Positions 36,393-45,290 of a stretch of 62,920 bases of DNA are shown in pieces. Under the pieces are notes generated by a model. That model was given only the letters and a program-made list of their open reading frames with translations, was not told the origin of the DNA and made no database searches. Within the stretch, counting starts at the first letter, position 1, and each line of letters begins with the position of its first letter. The stretch is from CALOCV01 sp942491955 (GTDB taxonomy: Bacteria; Chlamydiota; Chlamydiia; Chlamydiales; CALOCV01). Location: assembly GCA_942491955.1 (NCBI GenBank), contig CALOCV010000046.1:1-62920 (forward strand), read 5' to 3'. A program made the translations under genes and the position numbers.

Positions 36393-37286
36393 ATGCCTCC
36401 TTTCGTAACACCACTCCCCTCGCATCTTCATGAAAAACTGCGCAACGATTTAAGCAGTCAAGGCTTCTCTTTCTCGCGCCCTCCCTACACGATTTTTGCG
36501 GCACGAAAAAAAGGGGTCTCCTGTACCCTCTACACTTCGGGAAAGTTGGTCATTCAGGGAAAAGAGATGAATCCCTTTATCGAATTCTATTTAGAACCTG
36601 AGTTACTCAAAGCCTTTCCTTATACCCATACTCCAACACAACCCGTCCACCCGCATATCGGTGTCGATGAATCGGGAAAAGGCGATTTCTTCGGCCCTCT
36701 TTGTATCGCTGCCGTCTTTGGCGATGAAAAGCAGATCGAAGAGTGGCGATCTATCGGTGTTGGCGACTCGAAAAAGATCGCCGAAAAAAAACTTCTCTCG
36801 CTAGCTCAACAAATTCGGAAAGGGGGTCTTTATAAGATTGTCTCTCTTTTTCCCGAGCGATACAACACTCTTTATGAGAAGATGCAAAACCTCAATGATC
36901 TCTTAGGGTGGGGGCATGCCACTGTCATCTCGGATCTCGTTGAACAATCGGGTTGTACAGAGGTCCTTATCGATCAATTTGCCAACGAACGCGTTGTCGA
37001 AAGGGCTTTAGAAAAAAAGGGTACCTCGGTTGCGCTCACCCAGCGCCATCGAGGAGAAGAAGATATCGTCGTCGCTGCTGCATCCATCCTTGCGCGGGAG
37101 GCATTTATTCAAGGGATTCAACAGCTGGAACAACGTTTTAAGACTCCTCTGCCAAAAGGGGCCTCGTCTCTTGTCGTCCAAGCCGGAAAAGCCTTTGTAG
37201 AAAAGCATGGAAAAGACTCTCTTCCTTTCGTTGCAAAGATGCACTTTCGAACACTTTTTCAAATCACCGGTTCCCAAAAAGGGTAA
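36393..37286 (+). CDS. rnhC: Ribonuclease HIII
   Basis: Cleaves RNA in RNA/DNA hybrids. From the ATG at 36393 (297 residues): N-terminal TBP-like substrate-binding domain (1-85), then GVDESGKGDFFGPL with D92 and E93, the RNase HIII-specific DEsGKGD start, VGDSKK, and IDQFA and AAASILAREAF blocks with the other acidic residues. The TTG at 36384 is possible but less likely. The last 23 bases overlap the convergent glycosyltransferase. Confidence 0.92.
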   Translation: MPPFVTPLPSHLHEKLRNDLSSQGFSFSRPPYTIFAARKKGVSCTLYTSGKLVIQGKEMNPFIEFYLEPELLKAFPYTHTPTQPVHPHIGVDESGKGDFFGPLCIAAVFGDEKQIEEWRSIGVGDSKKIAEKKLLSLAQQIRKGGLYKIVSLFPERYNTLYEKMQNLNDLLGWGHATVISDLVEQSGCTEVLIDQFANERVVERALEKKGTSVALTQRHRGEEDIVVAAASILAREAFIQGIQQLEQRFKTPLPKGASSLVVQAGKAFVEKHGKDSLPFVAKMHFRTLFQITGSQKG

Positions 37287-38106
37287 TCCACATATTTTTT
37301 AGCCACAGCCGGAAGAAGCGCCAAAGATCTTGTTGGGTAAAAATCCATTTTGCCGCTGCCCACAGACCAAAATAGTGGTAGATGATCCGCACCGTCTCTG
37401 TGAAGTGGACATAAACGGTAGAGCGGTCCACCTCATTCGGCTCACAATCGATAAAAACGCGATAATACGAAGCAAAACGCAGTGTTTCGTACTGCATAAA
37501 GCGACAAAAGAAATCAAGAGATCCGCGTACAAAAAGATCGGTTCGAAACTTTCCCATCACACGAAATGCCTCGCGCGCAATCCAGCACGATTCGATTCGG
37601 GTAGGCTGCAACCCGTCGTAAAGAAAATGACGATCCAAAGGACGAAATAGTAAAGTAGAGTCTTCTCCTCTTTCGCGGACCAAGCTGGCCGATAGTATCA
37701 GTTCAGGGGAGAGTTGATTCAATGCGAACCCCATAGCGACTTGTAATGCTAAAGGAGTGAGATAGTAACTTCCGGGGTAGAGAAAATGGAGATACTCTCC
37801 TTGGGCCAAAGAGATCCCTTTATTCAACATCTCATAGGTGTGATAGGAAGAAACCGAGAAAAAACGAACCCGCTCATCGTGGTAATTTTCAACAATTGCA
37901 GTGGTCGAATCATCCGAGTTCGCGTCCACGATGATAGCCTCCCAGCGAGGATATTCTTGAGCAAAGACACTCTCCATCGTAAGAGGCAACGCCTCGGCCG
38001 AATTGTATGTCGGAACGACAATGGAAACGAGAGGATATTCTTCAATCGGATGGACAAAAGGATCCCTCTGCAGCCTTTCCCAAATGTTGCGATGTTTTTT
38101 TGCCAT
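37264..38106 (-). CDS. Family 2 glycosyltransferase
   Basis: 280 residues. GT-A fold with VSIVVPTYNSAEALPLTMESVFAQ and EAIIVDANSDDST (first DxD region), then a LAQGEYLHFLYPGSYY segment replacing the usual DxD block, so metal binding is uncertain. The C-terminal part is amphipathic (WAAAKWIF). No substrate can be inferred; it may act on LPS or surface glycans. Divergent from glyQS. Confidence 0.8.
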   Translation of the reverse strand: MAKKHRNIWERLQRDPFVHPIEEYPLVSIVVPTYNSAEALPLTMESVFAQEYPRWEAIIVDANSDDSTTAIVENYHDERVRFFSVSSYHTYEMLNKGISLAQGEYLHFLYPGSYYLTPLALQVAMGFALNQLSPELILSASLVRERGEDSTLLFRPLDRHFLYDGLQPTRIESCWIAREAFRVMGKFRTDLFVRGSLDFFCRFMQYETLRFASYYRVFIDCEPNEVDRSTVYVHFTETVRIIYHYFGLWAAAKWIFTQQDLWRFFRLWLKNMWITLFGNR

Positions 38107-38212
38107 GAAATTGGGTCGAGCCTATCTTGCTCCTCCTTGAAAAAAATGGTAGAATTTTTTCACATTTAGTCAAAACAGTTTTTCTTAGGTACCTACGATC
38201 TCCTTCCAAGAA

Positions 38213-41200
38213 ATGATTCGCCAACTTATCGCCTTCTGGGAAAAACAGGGGTGTATCTCCTGGCAAGGATATGATATTGAAGTAGGTGCAGGTACTTCGA
38301 ATCCAGCTACCTTCCTACGTTGCATCGGTCCGGAACCCTTCTCTGCCGCCTATATTGAACCATGCCGGCGACCTACCGATGGACGCTATGGAAAAAATCC
38401 CAACCGCCTCCAACATTTCTTCCAATATCAGGTCATTCTAAAACCCTCCCCGCCCGACATCCAAGATCTTTACCTCGCCTCTCTTGAAGCGATCGGCTTC
38501 TCCCTTAGTGATCACGATATCCGTTTTGTACAAGACGATTGGGAACAGCCCACCATTGGAGCCTCGGGCCTAGGATGGGAAGTGTGGATGGATGGAATGG
38601 AGATCACCCAATTCACCTATTTCCAAACGCTTGCTGGACAGACGCTCCATCCCATACCAGGGGAAATCACCTATGGCATTGAACGGCTTGCCATGTATCT
38701 CCAAGGAGTTGATAGCATCTACGACATTGCTTGGAATGATACCCTTCGTTATGGCGACATCTATCATCAGAATGAGGTGGAGTGGAGCCACTATAACTTC
38801 GAAAAAGCCGATGTCGCTATGTGGTTGCGCCACTTCAATGATGCAGAAAAAGAAGCGAACCGCCTCATCGAAGCAAACCTTCCCATCCCCGCTTATGACT
38901 TTGTGATGAAGGCTTCCCACGCCTTCAACATTCTCGATGCACGAGGAGCGATTTCGGTAACGGAACGAACCGGCTATATTGCCCGCACAAGAGATCTTGC
39001 CAAGCAGATAGCCAAAGCTTATCTAGAGAGTCGGGAAAAGATGGGTTTTCCCCTTCTTCGCCACCTCCCGCCTCCTGTTCCAGCATCTACCCCCTCTTCA
39101 ACCCCTTCCGAAGAAAACGAAACGACCTCTTTAGAAGGAGAAGAAGACTTTCTTTTAGAGATTGGATCGGAAGAACTCCCCTCTTCCTACGTTCCAAAAG
39201 GGATGGAAAGCTTGGAAAAGCAATTTCGCATGTTCCTAGCAGAAAATCGCCTCGCTTACAAAACGATTACCGTGTATGGAACGCCGCGCCGCCTGGCTAT
39301 CGTAATCCGGGGACTACAAACAAGCACGCACTCGGAAAAGATTGCCAAACGTGGACCTCCTATTCATCAAGCTTTTGATCACGAAGGAGGGGCACGTCCT
39401 GCTGCGATTGGTTTCTTCCGTTCGTTTGATCTCTCGACTCCCGATCTCTCCACATTACGGGAAGGAACGATTGAAGGAGGAAAGATCATTCTCCACAAAG
39501 GAGAGGAGTATCTTTTTATGGAGAAGACTCTTCCAGCTATCTCGACAAAAGACCTTCTCATCGAGGCCATTCCCTCTATCATCCAACGCCTCTCTTTCCC
39601 AAAAAAGATGCGTTGGGGTTCCTCCTCTCTTATGTATGCCCGTCCCCTTCGATGGCTTGTTGCCCTTTTTGGAGAGAATGTGCTTCCTATTGCGATGGAA
39701 TATCTTTTTTCTGGAAGAATTTCTGAAGGGCACCGTCAAAGGAATCCCGCTCCTTTTTCGATACAACACGCAACGGACTATGTCGCAACAGCAAAAACCC
39801 ATGATGTCCTCGTCGATCCTGAGGAGCGCAAAACACTCATCCGTCAACGACTTGCCGCTATTGAAAAGGAGCGCCATGCTCATGTTCTTGCAAAAGAAGA
39901 GGTTCTTACTGCTGTGGCCTATCTCGTCGAATATCCTGAACTCCTCATTGGTGAATTTGCCGACTCGTTTGTAAAAATCCCCAAAGAGGTTCTTATCTCG
40001 GAGATGGTTGAACACCAAAAGTACTTTCCATTAGCGCATCCCGATGGAAGGTTGCAATCGGCATTCGTTGTTGTTGCCGATACGAAAGGATCGGAGGCAA
40101 TCTGCAAAGGGAATAAAAAAGTCTTAACCGCTCGACTCAGCGACGGCGCTTTTCTCTACGAGCAAGATCTTCAATATCCTCTTGAAACGATAAACGAAAA
40201 ACTCAAGCATGTTACCTTCCAAAAAGAACTCGGCTCTCTTTATGACAAAGTGGAACGGCTCATTGCCCATGCATCTCTTATTCAAGATCATCTAGGTATC
40301 AGCACCAAAGAAAAGGTATCACGAGCGGCTCTTCTTGCAAAAGCCGATCTCGCAACGGGAATGGTTTACGAATTCCCTACATTGCAAGGAACGATGGGAC
40401 GCTACTATGCCCTTGCCGGAGGTGAAGATCCCGAAGTGGCGCAAGCCTTGGAAGAACAGTGGCTTCCGAAGGGGGAAGGGAGTGCTCTTCCCGAAACGGA
40501 GACGGGCATCATCCTCAGTCTGGCTGACAAAATCGATAATCTTCTATCTTGTTTCCGTATTGGCTTACAGCCGACCTCTTCGGCTGACCCTTATGCTCTT
40601 CGACGACAAGCTCTTGGAATGATCCGCATGCTCCTTGCAAATCGATACCATCTCGACCTTCCTTCCCTTTTGTCAGATTGTTTGGACCATTTTAAGACGC
40701 CGATGAAAAAGGAAAAAGAAGAGATTCTTTCATCCCTCTTGGTATTTCTACTACAGCGAGCAAAAACCATTTTCCAAGAATACCAAATCGAAAAAGACGA
40801 GGTTGAAGCAAGTCTTGCTAGTGGATTAAGCGATGTATGTGATGCTCTTGCGCGGGCGCAAGCTCTTCATGTCTTTCGCCACCAAACCTCAGAATTTCCC
40901 CTCCTTTACGAAGTATACAAGCGAGCAAAGGGGCAAATTGCTCAAGGGAAACCAGCTCCTGCATGCACCCTCTCTCTTTGTTCTACGGAACCGGAAAAAG
41001 ACCTATATAACAGGTTGCTTTCCATGGAGCCTCATCTCGAAAATGCGATCGAACAAAGGGATTATTCGGCTGCTTATTCCCACCTTGCCTCTCTGCAACC
41101 TCTATTATCTCGCCTATTTGATGAGGTAAAAATCCTTGATGAAGACCCCGCCATTCAAGGAAATCGTTTGGCACTGCTTGAGAAAGTTTTTTCTCTTTTT

Positions 41201-41260
41201 GGGCGTCTGCTGCATTTTGATAAAATCCAGGAAAAGCCATCCATTCATCGCGCAAGTTGA
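38213..41260 (+). CDS. glyQS: Glycyl-tRNA synthetase, fused alpha and beta subunits
   Basis: 1015 residues. The alpha part (about 1-283) has FWEKQGCISWQGYDIEVGAGT, DGRYGKNPNRLQHFFQYQ and the class II motifs with GEITYGIERLAMYLQ. A Pro/Ser/Thr/Glu linker (283-305) leads to the beta part (FLLEIGSEELPSSYV onwards) with the editing/HD-like and anticodon-binding regions. Single-chain GlyQS is the chlamydial form. The ATG at 38213 follows an open codon run (SFQE) without an upstream start codon, so the real start could be a few codons earlier at a non-standard codon. Confidence 0.95.
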   Translation: MIRQLIAFWEKQGCISWQGYDIEVGAGTSNPATFLRCIGPEPFSAAYIEPCRRPTDGRYGKNPNRLQHFFQYQVILKPSPPDIQDLYLASLEAIGFSLSDHDIRFVQDDWEQPTIGASGLGWEVWMDGMEITQFTYFQTLAGQTLHPIPGEITYGIERLAMYLQGVDSIYDIAWNDTLRYGDIYHQNEVEWSHYNFEKADVAMWLRHFNDAEKEANRLIEANLPIPAYDFVMKASHAFNILDARGAISVTERTGYIARTRDLAKQIAKAYLESREKMGFPLLRHLPPPVPASTPSSTPSEENETTSLEGEEDFLLEIGSEELPSSYVPKGMESLEKQFRMFLAENRLAYKTITVYGTPRRLAIVIRGLQTSTHSEKIAKRGPPIHQAFDHEGGARPAAIGFFRSFDLSTPDLSTLREGTIEGGKIILHKGEEYLFMEKTLPAISTKDLLIEAIPSIIQRLSFPKKMRWGSSSLMYARPLRWLVALFGENVLPIAMEYLFSGRISEGHRQRNPAPFSIQHATDYVATAKTHDVLVDPEERKTLIRQRLAAIEKERHAHVLAKEEVLTAVAYLVEYPELLIGEFADSFVKIPKEVLISEMVEHQKYFPLAHPDGRLQSAFVVVADTKGSEAICKGNKKVLTARLSDGAFLYEQDLQYPLETINEKLKHVTFQKELGSLYDKVERLIAHASLIQDHLGISTKEKVSRAALLAKADLATGMVYEFPTLQGTMGRYYALAGGEDPEVAQALEEQWLPKGEGSALPETETGIILSLADKIDNLLSCFRIGLQPTSSADPYALRRQALGMIRMLLANRYHLDLPSLLSDCLDHFKTPMKKEKEEILSSLLVFLLQRAKTIFQEYQIEKDEVEASLASGLSDVCDALARAQALHVFRHQTSEFPLLYEVYKRAKGQIAQGKPAPACTLSLCSTEPEKDLYNRLLSMEPHLENAIEQRDYSAAYSHLASLQPLLSRLFDEVKILDEDPAIQGNRLALLEKVFSLFGRLLHFDKIQEKPSIHRAS

Positions 41261-41835
41261 TCGTAATTTTTTGCGATCATGGCAGAATGTCCCCCTTTTT
41301 TTTGGTACCAAAAGTGTTCATCAAAGCTTGAATAGGTGAAAAGATGGGTTGTTGGAGGGAAGATGCCCCCTTCGACGCCTTTTTTTGCCATAGCAGAAGC
41401 TTGAATGGAATTTTGGTATTCTAAGTACTCCATCGATTCGACATAAGCATCCCGGCCGATCTGTCTTGCCGAAGCTAAGGCATCGAGGTGGTCGATCTTT
41501 TTTGTGATTGAGGCATTATGTAATTCGAACAGAATCGAAGCGATCACTTCTCCTTCCGACCCGTGCCATGAACGGTTCACGAAAACAACGCGGAGATCGG
41601 GATCCCAAAAAGCTCCGAACTGTCGTGCCAGAGGGTGGTCACTCAATGCAACACGTACTTTTCCTTCTTTTAAAATGGATTGGACCAAAGTCTTTCCCTC
41701 AGGAAGCACTTCTATTTTTCCTATAACAGACTCTAATGAAGGGGGACATGGAAGAAGAAGTTCTCCAGATGATGAGGAGGCCCACACTAAAGATGAAAAT
41801 AAAACCAAACACGATAAAACAAAAAATTTAGCCAC
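41245..41835 (-). CDS. Exported protein of unknown function
   Basis: 196 residues with a clean signal peptide (AKFFVLSCLVLFSSLVWA). The mature part contains VFVNRSWHGSEGEVIASILFELHNA; an acidic helix with FELHNA recalls putative metallopeptidase-like effector domains, but the zinc motif HExxH is absent, so I do not assign activity. Convergent with glyQS, overlapping by 16 bases. A mini-element lies 23 bases upstream. Confidence 0.6.
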   Translation of the reverse strand: MAKFFVLSCLVLFSSLVWASSSSGELLLPCPPSLESVIGKIEVLPEGKTLVQSILKEGKVRVALSDHPLARQFGAFWDPDLRVVFVNRSWHGSEGEVIASILFELHNASITKKIDHLDALASARQIGRDAYVESMEYLEYQNSIQASAMAKKGVEGGIFPPTTHLFTYSSFDEHFWYQKKGGHSAMIAKNYDQLAR

Positions 41836-41857
41836 TATAAACCTACAAGCCTTTTTA

Positions 41858-42020
41858 ATACCATTTATCAGAAATAACCTTGAAAATTTACCTGGATTGG
41901 CGAACTAGATTTTGACGATCGTTTCGAAACTCATATTATTAAATATGAGTGAGAAAGGATCGATCAAAAGATTGCCGCCAAGCTAGAAAAATTTTCAAGG
42001 TTATTTCTGATAAGTGGTAT
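41858..42020. repeat. Palindromic mini-element C (163 bp)
   Basis: Outer inverted repeats of 32 bp with one mismatch, starting ATACCA[T/C]TTATCAGAAAT. An inner hairpin ACTCATATT/AATATGAGT lies near the centre. It shares length, design and ATACCA ends with element B but not its inner sequence. Non-coding. The rest of 41836-42305 holds no gene. Confidence 0.7.
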
Positions 42021-42229
42021 ATAATCAAAGGCTTACAGTATATCCAATCCCATCAATAAAAGCGACAAGACCTCTTGACGACCAGCAATTCCCGCCATTA
42101 ATGTCTACCACGGAGGGACCGACGGATTATGAGGGCGTGTACTTCCATTATTTGACAACACGTGTCATTTGCTCACAGCACTATGATATAACACCTTGTG
42201 TGTTGTGATCCATTGAGAAGTGATGAGAT

Positions 42230-42268
42230 TGGAGGATGTGACAGGACTCGAACTGTGCCACCTGTGTG
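42230..42268 (-). other. tRNA 3'-end-like remnant
   Basis: On the minus strand the text reads CACAGTTCGAGTCCTGTCAC then ATCCTCCA: a T-loop-like TTCGAGT and an encoded CCA. No matching 5' half (GGATGTG) is present, and the T stem pairs poorly. It could be a leftover attachment site of the following mobile region. Confidence 0.3.
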
Positions 42269-42305
42269 CCATGGCGCAATAGAAAGGGGTTTATGCCCAC
42301 ATAAA

Positions 42306-42324
42306 ACCTAACGAATGGTTAGGT
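42306..42324 (-). terminator. Hairpin at the end of the AbiE operon
   Basis: On the minus strand ACCTAAC-CATTC-GTTAGGT followed by TTTATG; the stem covers the abiEii stop. Moderate stem and short T-run. Confidence 0.4.
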
Positions 42325-43198
42325 GCTTATGCTTTTTCGGGACGCAGAGAGAAGTGGAAGACTCGAGCCAATGATTGATTTGAGACACAACGTCTCCGAA
42401 TGAAGATGGAAGAGAAACACTTGATTTTAGCTCCTTGTAGTAATCATTCCAAAGAGTCTGCAATTTTGCCATCCCAGTTGTGTCAAAATCGAGAGGCAAC
42501 TTCTGCAGGAAAGCCCCTCTATGATTGAAAACATGGATCACCACTTTTTCTGCATAGCCAGTGTTCAAACATCCAGGAAGAGACACAAGCGAGTGGAGAT
42601 CATGAAAATCTTTCATGCGAGAATTAGCTCCACCCCGATAAATCACAGTCTCGAGCTTCTCTGCAAAGATAAATTCCTTTGGATAGCACTTTAGCTGAAT
42701 TTTGCTTTCAAAAAGAGGACCTTTCCGTGTCGAAGTTAAGGCAATGGAGTGATCAACAGGCTCAACAATGTCACCGAATCCGAGATCGATCTGTAGATGC
42801 GTTCTTGTTTTACCTAATCGAGCCAGCAGTGCTACCTGGGCCCCTGTATAATGCATATGGGGGTGTGTTAATGGACTTATTTTTACGCGTTCAAAGGAAA
42901 AGGCATCGTCGAGATCGATATGGCAAATGCGATCAACGGCATCACCTACTGACTCAATTGCATTAGCCATCTGCGCAACAAGAAAATCCAAGTCTCGCGT
43001 TTCTCTCCCCAGGTCTATGTAACGAGCTAGAAGCGACCCTCCTTTTAAAATGAAGTGCTCCCTGTGTTCGGATTGATGGAGACGAGCTAAAAACCTTTCC
43101 AAAATTAAATTTTGCCAAAGTTCTGCAAAGGTAAGGTCTCGCTCTTTTGAAAGTGTTCGTATGAGTTCTTTAATGGATTGCTCTTGGGGTCTCGTCAT
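42308..43198 (-). CDS. abiEii: AbiEii-type nucleotidyltransferase toxin
   Basis: 296 residues. HFILKGGSLLARYI followed by TRDLDFLV is the GS-x(n)-DxD nucleotidyltransferase signature of AbiEii/DUF1814 (MenT-like) toxins, and the KEFIFAEKLETVIYRG block with catalytic lysine follows. These enzymes transfer nucleotides to tRNA or another target and stop growth after phage attack. The ATG overlaps the antitoxin stop. Confidence 0.85.
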   Translation of the reverse strand: MTRPQEQSIKELIRTLSKERDLTFAELWQNLILERFLARLHQSEHREHFILKGGSLLARYIDLGRETRDLDFLVAQMANAIESVGDAVDRICHIDLDDAFSFERVKISPLTHPHMHYTGAQVALLARLGKTRTHLQIDLGFGDIVEPVDHSIALTSTRKGPLFESKIQLKCYPKEFIFAEKLETVIYRGGANSRMKDFHDLHSLVSLPGCLNTGYAEKVVIHVFNHRGAFLQKLPLDFDTTGMAKLQTLWNDYYKELKSSVSLPSSFGDVVSQINHWLESSTSLCVPKKHKHLTIR

Positions 43199-43791
43199 GT
43201 TGTAAGGCTCAAAATATAGGGTTGTATGTCAACCCGAAGCTGTTTAGCATAAGCTACAAGTTTATTCAGATTAGGTTTATGATCATCATTTGGACGGAGG
43301 TAAGCTTGAAGTGCTTTAATGGCAACCTCCTGGCTTAGATAACGAAAGGCGTCAACCACCGTCCGCTCTTTATCAAATATTTTCAGAGAATGGTCCCCTA
43401 TTTTAATTTCTGTTTGCCCAAGCTGGATATTTCGCATACGTACAATTCGCGTCTTAGGCCTTTGAGGACTCTTGGATGAGTTAGGCACAGCGATCCAAAA
43501 CTCTCTCATGATCTGGTCTGTTAGTTCGTAATAGCACAGTGCTGAGATCAAACAGATCACTCCTTTTGAAATGCTCATGGCAACAAGTGCAAGATCTTCC
43601 CACTGAAATTCAATGTCTAGATCGGCTTGGGTTCCCATATATACCCCACGGCTAATGCGTTCAATCACCCCTTTTTTGCAAAAGTGAGAAAGCATACGAG
43701 AGGGAATACCAGCCTCTTTAGCTTCCGCAGCTGTAAAGACTGGCTTTTGGGCAAAATATTCGATTTTTGGGCCATACTTGGACTTTCTCAT
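43195..43791 (-). CDS. abiEi: AbiEi-type antitoxin/transcription repressor
   Basis: From the ATG at 43791 (198 residues): N-terminal winged HTH (PVFTAAEAKEAGIPSRMLSHFCKKGVIERISRGVYM) and the C-terminal AbiEi domain (ISALCYYELT, DKERTVVDAFRY). First gene of the operon; ATGA overlap with abiEii. Expected to repress the operon and block the toxin. Confidence 0.85.
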   Translation of the reverse strand: MRKSKYGPKIEYFAQKPVFTAAEAKEAGIPSRMLSHFCKKGVIERISRGVYMGTQADLDIEFQWEDLALVAMSISKGVICLISALCYYELTDQIMREFWIAVPNSSKSPQRPKTRIVRMRNIQLGQTEIKIGDHSLKIFDKERTVVDAFRYLSQEVAIKALQAYLRPNDDHKPNLNKLVAYAKQLRVDIQPYILSLTT

Positions 43792-43859
43792 ACCCTTAAT
43801 GTAACACAAGCACTCAATTAGAGTAAGTGAGTACCTGTATTACATATAATTTTATGATT

Positions 43860-44009
43860 CTACGAGAAAATTTCCTCTTTTTTCTCTACGAAATGGCTTC
43901 CGTCATAAAATAATTCTATTCTGACGATCTGCCCATCTTGAAATTTAAGCAATGATGCACCTGGAAAAGCTTCCATTATTCCAGGAATATCTACGTCATA
44001 AACAATCAT
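43860..44009 (-). pseudogene. C-terminal fragment of an NTF2/SnoaL-like protein
   Basis: 49 codons, ending DGQIVRIELFYDGSHFVEKK..., which is the final strand pair of SnoaL-like folds. The N-terminal part is missing; the IS3 left end lies 18 bases upstream. AAGGAG stands 8 bases before the ATG, so a short product might still be made. Confidence 0.5.
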
Positions 44010-44087
44010 CGCCTGTTCTCCTTATAATGGTCCCCAAAAACTGGACCACCCGCTAAGCTTATAGCCATTTAGAAATGGAGAAATTGA

Positions 44088-44381
44088 ATGGCCAATATTC
44101 GAAAAAAACATTCACCAGAGTTCAAGCTCAGGGCTGTCCTTGAAATACTCAAAGGCGATAAAACTGCTTCACAGCTGGGCGGTGAGCTAGGAGTACATCC
44201 GATGATGCTCTCCAACTGGAAAAAGCACTTCCTTGAGCATGGGCCAGAAATTTTTGAAAAGAGTGCGAGGAGCTTACGCCAAAGCCAACATCAAAAGCAA
44301 GAAGAGGAGTTGTTTGAGCAGATAGGACGACTCAAAATGGAAAATGAGTGGCTCAAAAAAAAATTCAAAGCAATAGCCTAG
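44088..44381 (+). CDS. IS3-family OrfA (HTH protein)
   Basis: 97 residues. KKHSPEFKLRAVLEILKGDKTASQL is the HTH_Tnp_1 domain, followed by a leucine-zipper-like coiled coil (EELFEQIGRLKMENEWLKKK). An A9 run at about 44355 lies where IS3 elements shift to -1 to make OrfAB. Confidence 0.88.
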   Translation: MANIRKKHSPEFKLRAVLEILKGDKTASQLGGELGVHPMMLSNWKKHFLEHGPEIFEKSARSLRQSQHQKQEEELFEQIGRLKMENEWLKKKFKAIA

Positions 44382-45208
44382 AAGAAAGGCGCACTGCGTT
44401 TGAATGGGATAAGCTAAGTTACTCCTACAGAAAGCAATGCGCCCTTTTGGGAATCAACCGATCAAGTTTGTACTATGAGCCGAAGTCGGTAGGCCAGGAA
44501 GAGGTCGAATTGATGCACTTGATTGACGAGATTTATACAAAGCACCCGTATTATGGACGGAGGCGAATCAAAGCGGTTTTGGAGAGGAATGGGTATGAAC
44601 AAGGAGAAAAAAAGATTCGAAATACGATGAGAAAAATGGGATTAGAAGCGATCTATCCAAAGAGAAATTTGAGTCAGGGGAAAAAGGAGCATAAGAAATA
44701 TCCCTATTTACTTAGGGAGAAGAAGATAGAAAGACCTGACCAAGTGTGGGCAGCAGACATCACCTATATCCGGCTCGTAGGGGGATTTGGATATTTGTTT
44801 GCGATAATAGATTGGTACAGTAGGTATGTGATTGAATGGGAATTTTCGAATTTATTGGTTACTGAGTTTTGTTTAAGAGCGTTGAGCAGAGGGTTGGAGA
44901 GAAAGCGTCCCGAGATTTTTAATACAGACCAAGGGGTGCAATTTACAAGTAGAGTGTTTACAGAAAGGCTGGAAGAAGAGGGGGTACAAATCAGCATGGA
45001 TGGGAAAGGGAGGGCTTTAGACAATGTAATGGTGGAAAGGCTGTGGAGAAGTGTAAAATACGAAGAAGTGTATCCGAAGGGATATGAGATGCTGAAGGAA
45101 GCGAAGAGAGGGCTAGAAGAATATTTTGGATACTACAATGAGGAGAGGCCTCATCAGGGGCTAGGATACAAGACACCCGGAGAGGTGTACAACAAAAAAT
45201 TTAATTAA
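44348..45208 (+). CDS. IS3-family OrfB transposase (DDE integrase domain)
   Basis: Has HTH_21 (LGINRSSLYYEP; YYGRRRIKAVLE) and the rve catalytic core: WAADITYIR (first D), FNTDQGVQFTS (second D) and the downstream E within the VMVERLWRSVKYEEVY block, ending RPHQGLGYKTPGE. No start codon is needed because it is translated by frameshift from OrfA. It looks intact, so the missing right end probably decides mobility. Confidence 0.9.
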   Translation: MAQKKIQSNSLEERRTAFEWDKLSYSYRKQCALLGINRSSLYYEPKSVGQEEVELMHLIDEIYTKHPYYGRRRIKAVLERNGYEQGEKKIRNTMRKMGLEAIYPKRNLSQGKKEHKKYPYLLREKKIERPDQVWAADITYIRLVGGFGYLFAIIDWYSRYVIEWEFSNLLVTEFCLRALSRGLERKRPEIFNTDQGVQFTSRVFTERLEEEGVQISMDGKGRALDNVMVERLWRSVKYEEVYPKGYEMLKEAKRGLEEYFGYYNEERPHQGLGYKTPGEVYNKKFN

Positions 45209-45213
45209 CCCCC

Positions 45214-45237
45214 CTCCCTCCCCCATGGGGGAGGGAG
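45214..45237. repeat. Perfect 24-bp GC-rich palindrome
   Basis: A C-rich arm followed by its exact complement around CCATGG, just after the IS3 transposase stop; flanking C7 and G7 runs extend the pairing imperfectly. It could be a terminator remnant or a recombination scar at the lost IS end. Confidence 0.6.
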
Positions 45238-45290
45238 TGGGGGGGTGACCCCTTCGGGGGGCAAGAACCCTTTACACAAAGGGAACTACA

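Larger units (their letters stand above)
44028..45208 (+). mobile_element. IS3-family insertion sequence, right end missing
   Basis: Left end TGGTCCCCAAAAACTGGACC at 44028. orfA and orfB follow in overlapping frames. Downstream of orfB no inverted partner of the left end is found; a GC-rich palindrome and a truncated gene follow directly. The element interrupts or borders gene fragments on both sides. Confidence 0.75.

Noticed and set aside
41245..41835. Metalloprotease assignment for the exported protein
   Set aside because: FELHNA in an acidic helix recalls peptidase domains, but no HExxH or other full zinc motif is visible.
42230..42320. A complete tRNA gene
   Set aside because: The 5' half that would pair with the acceptor stem is absent; kept only as a low-confidence remnant.
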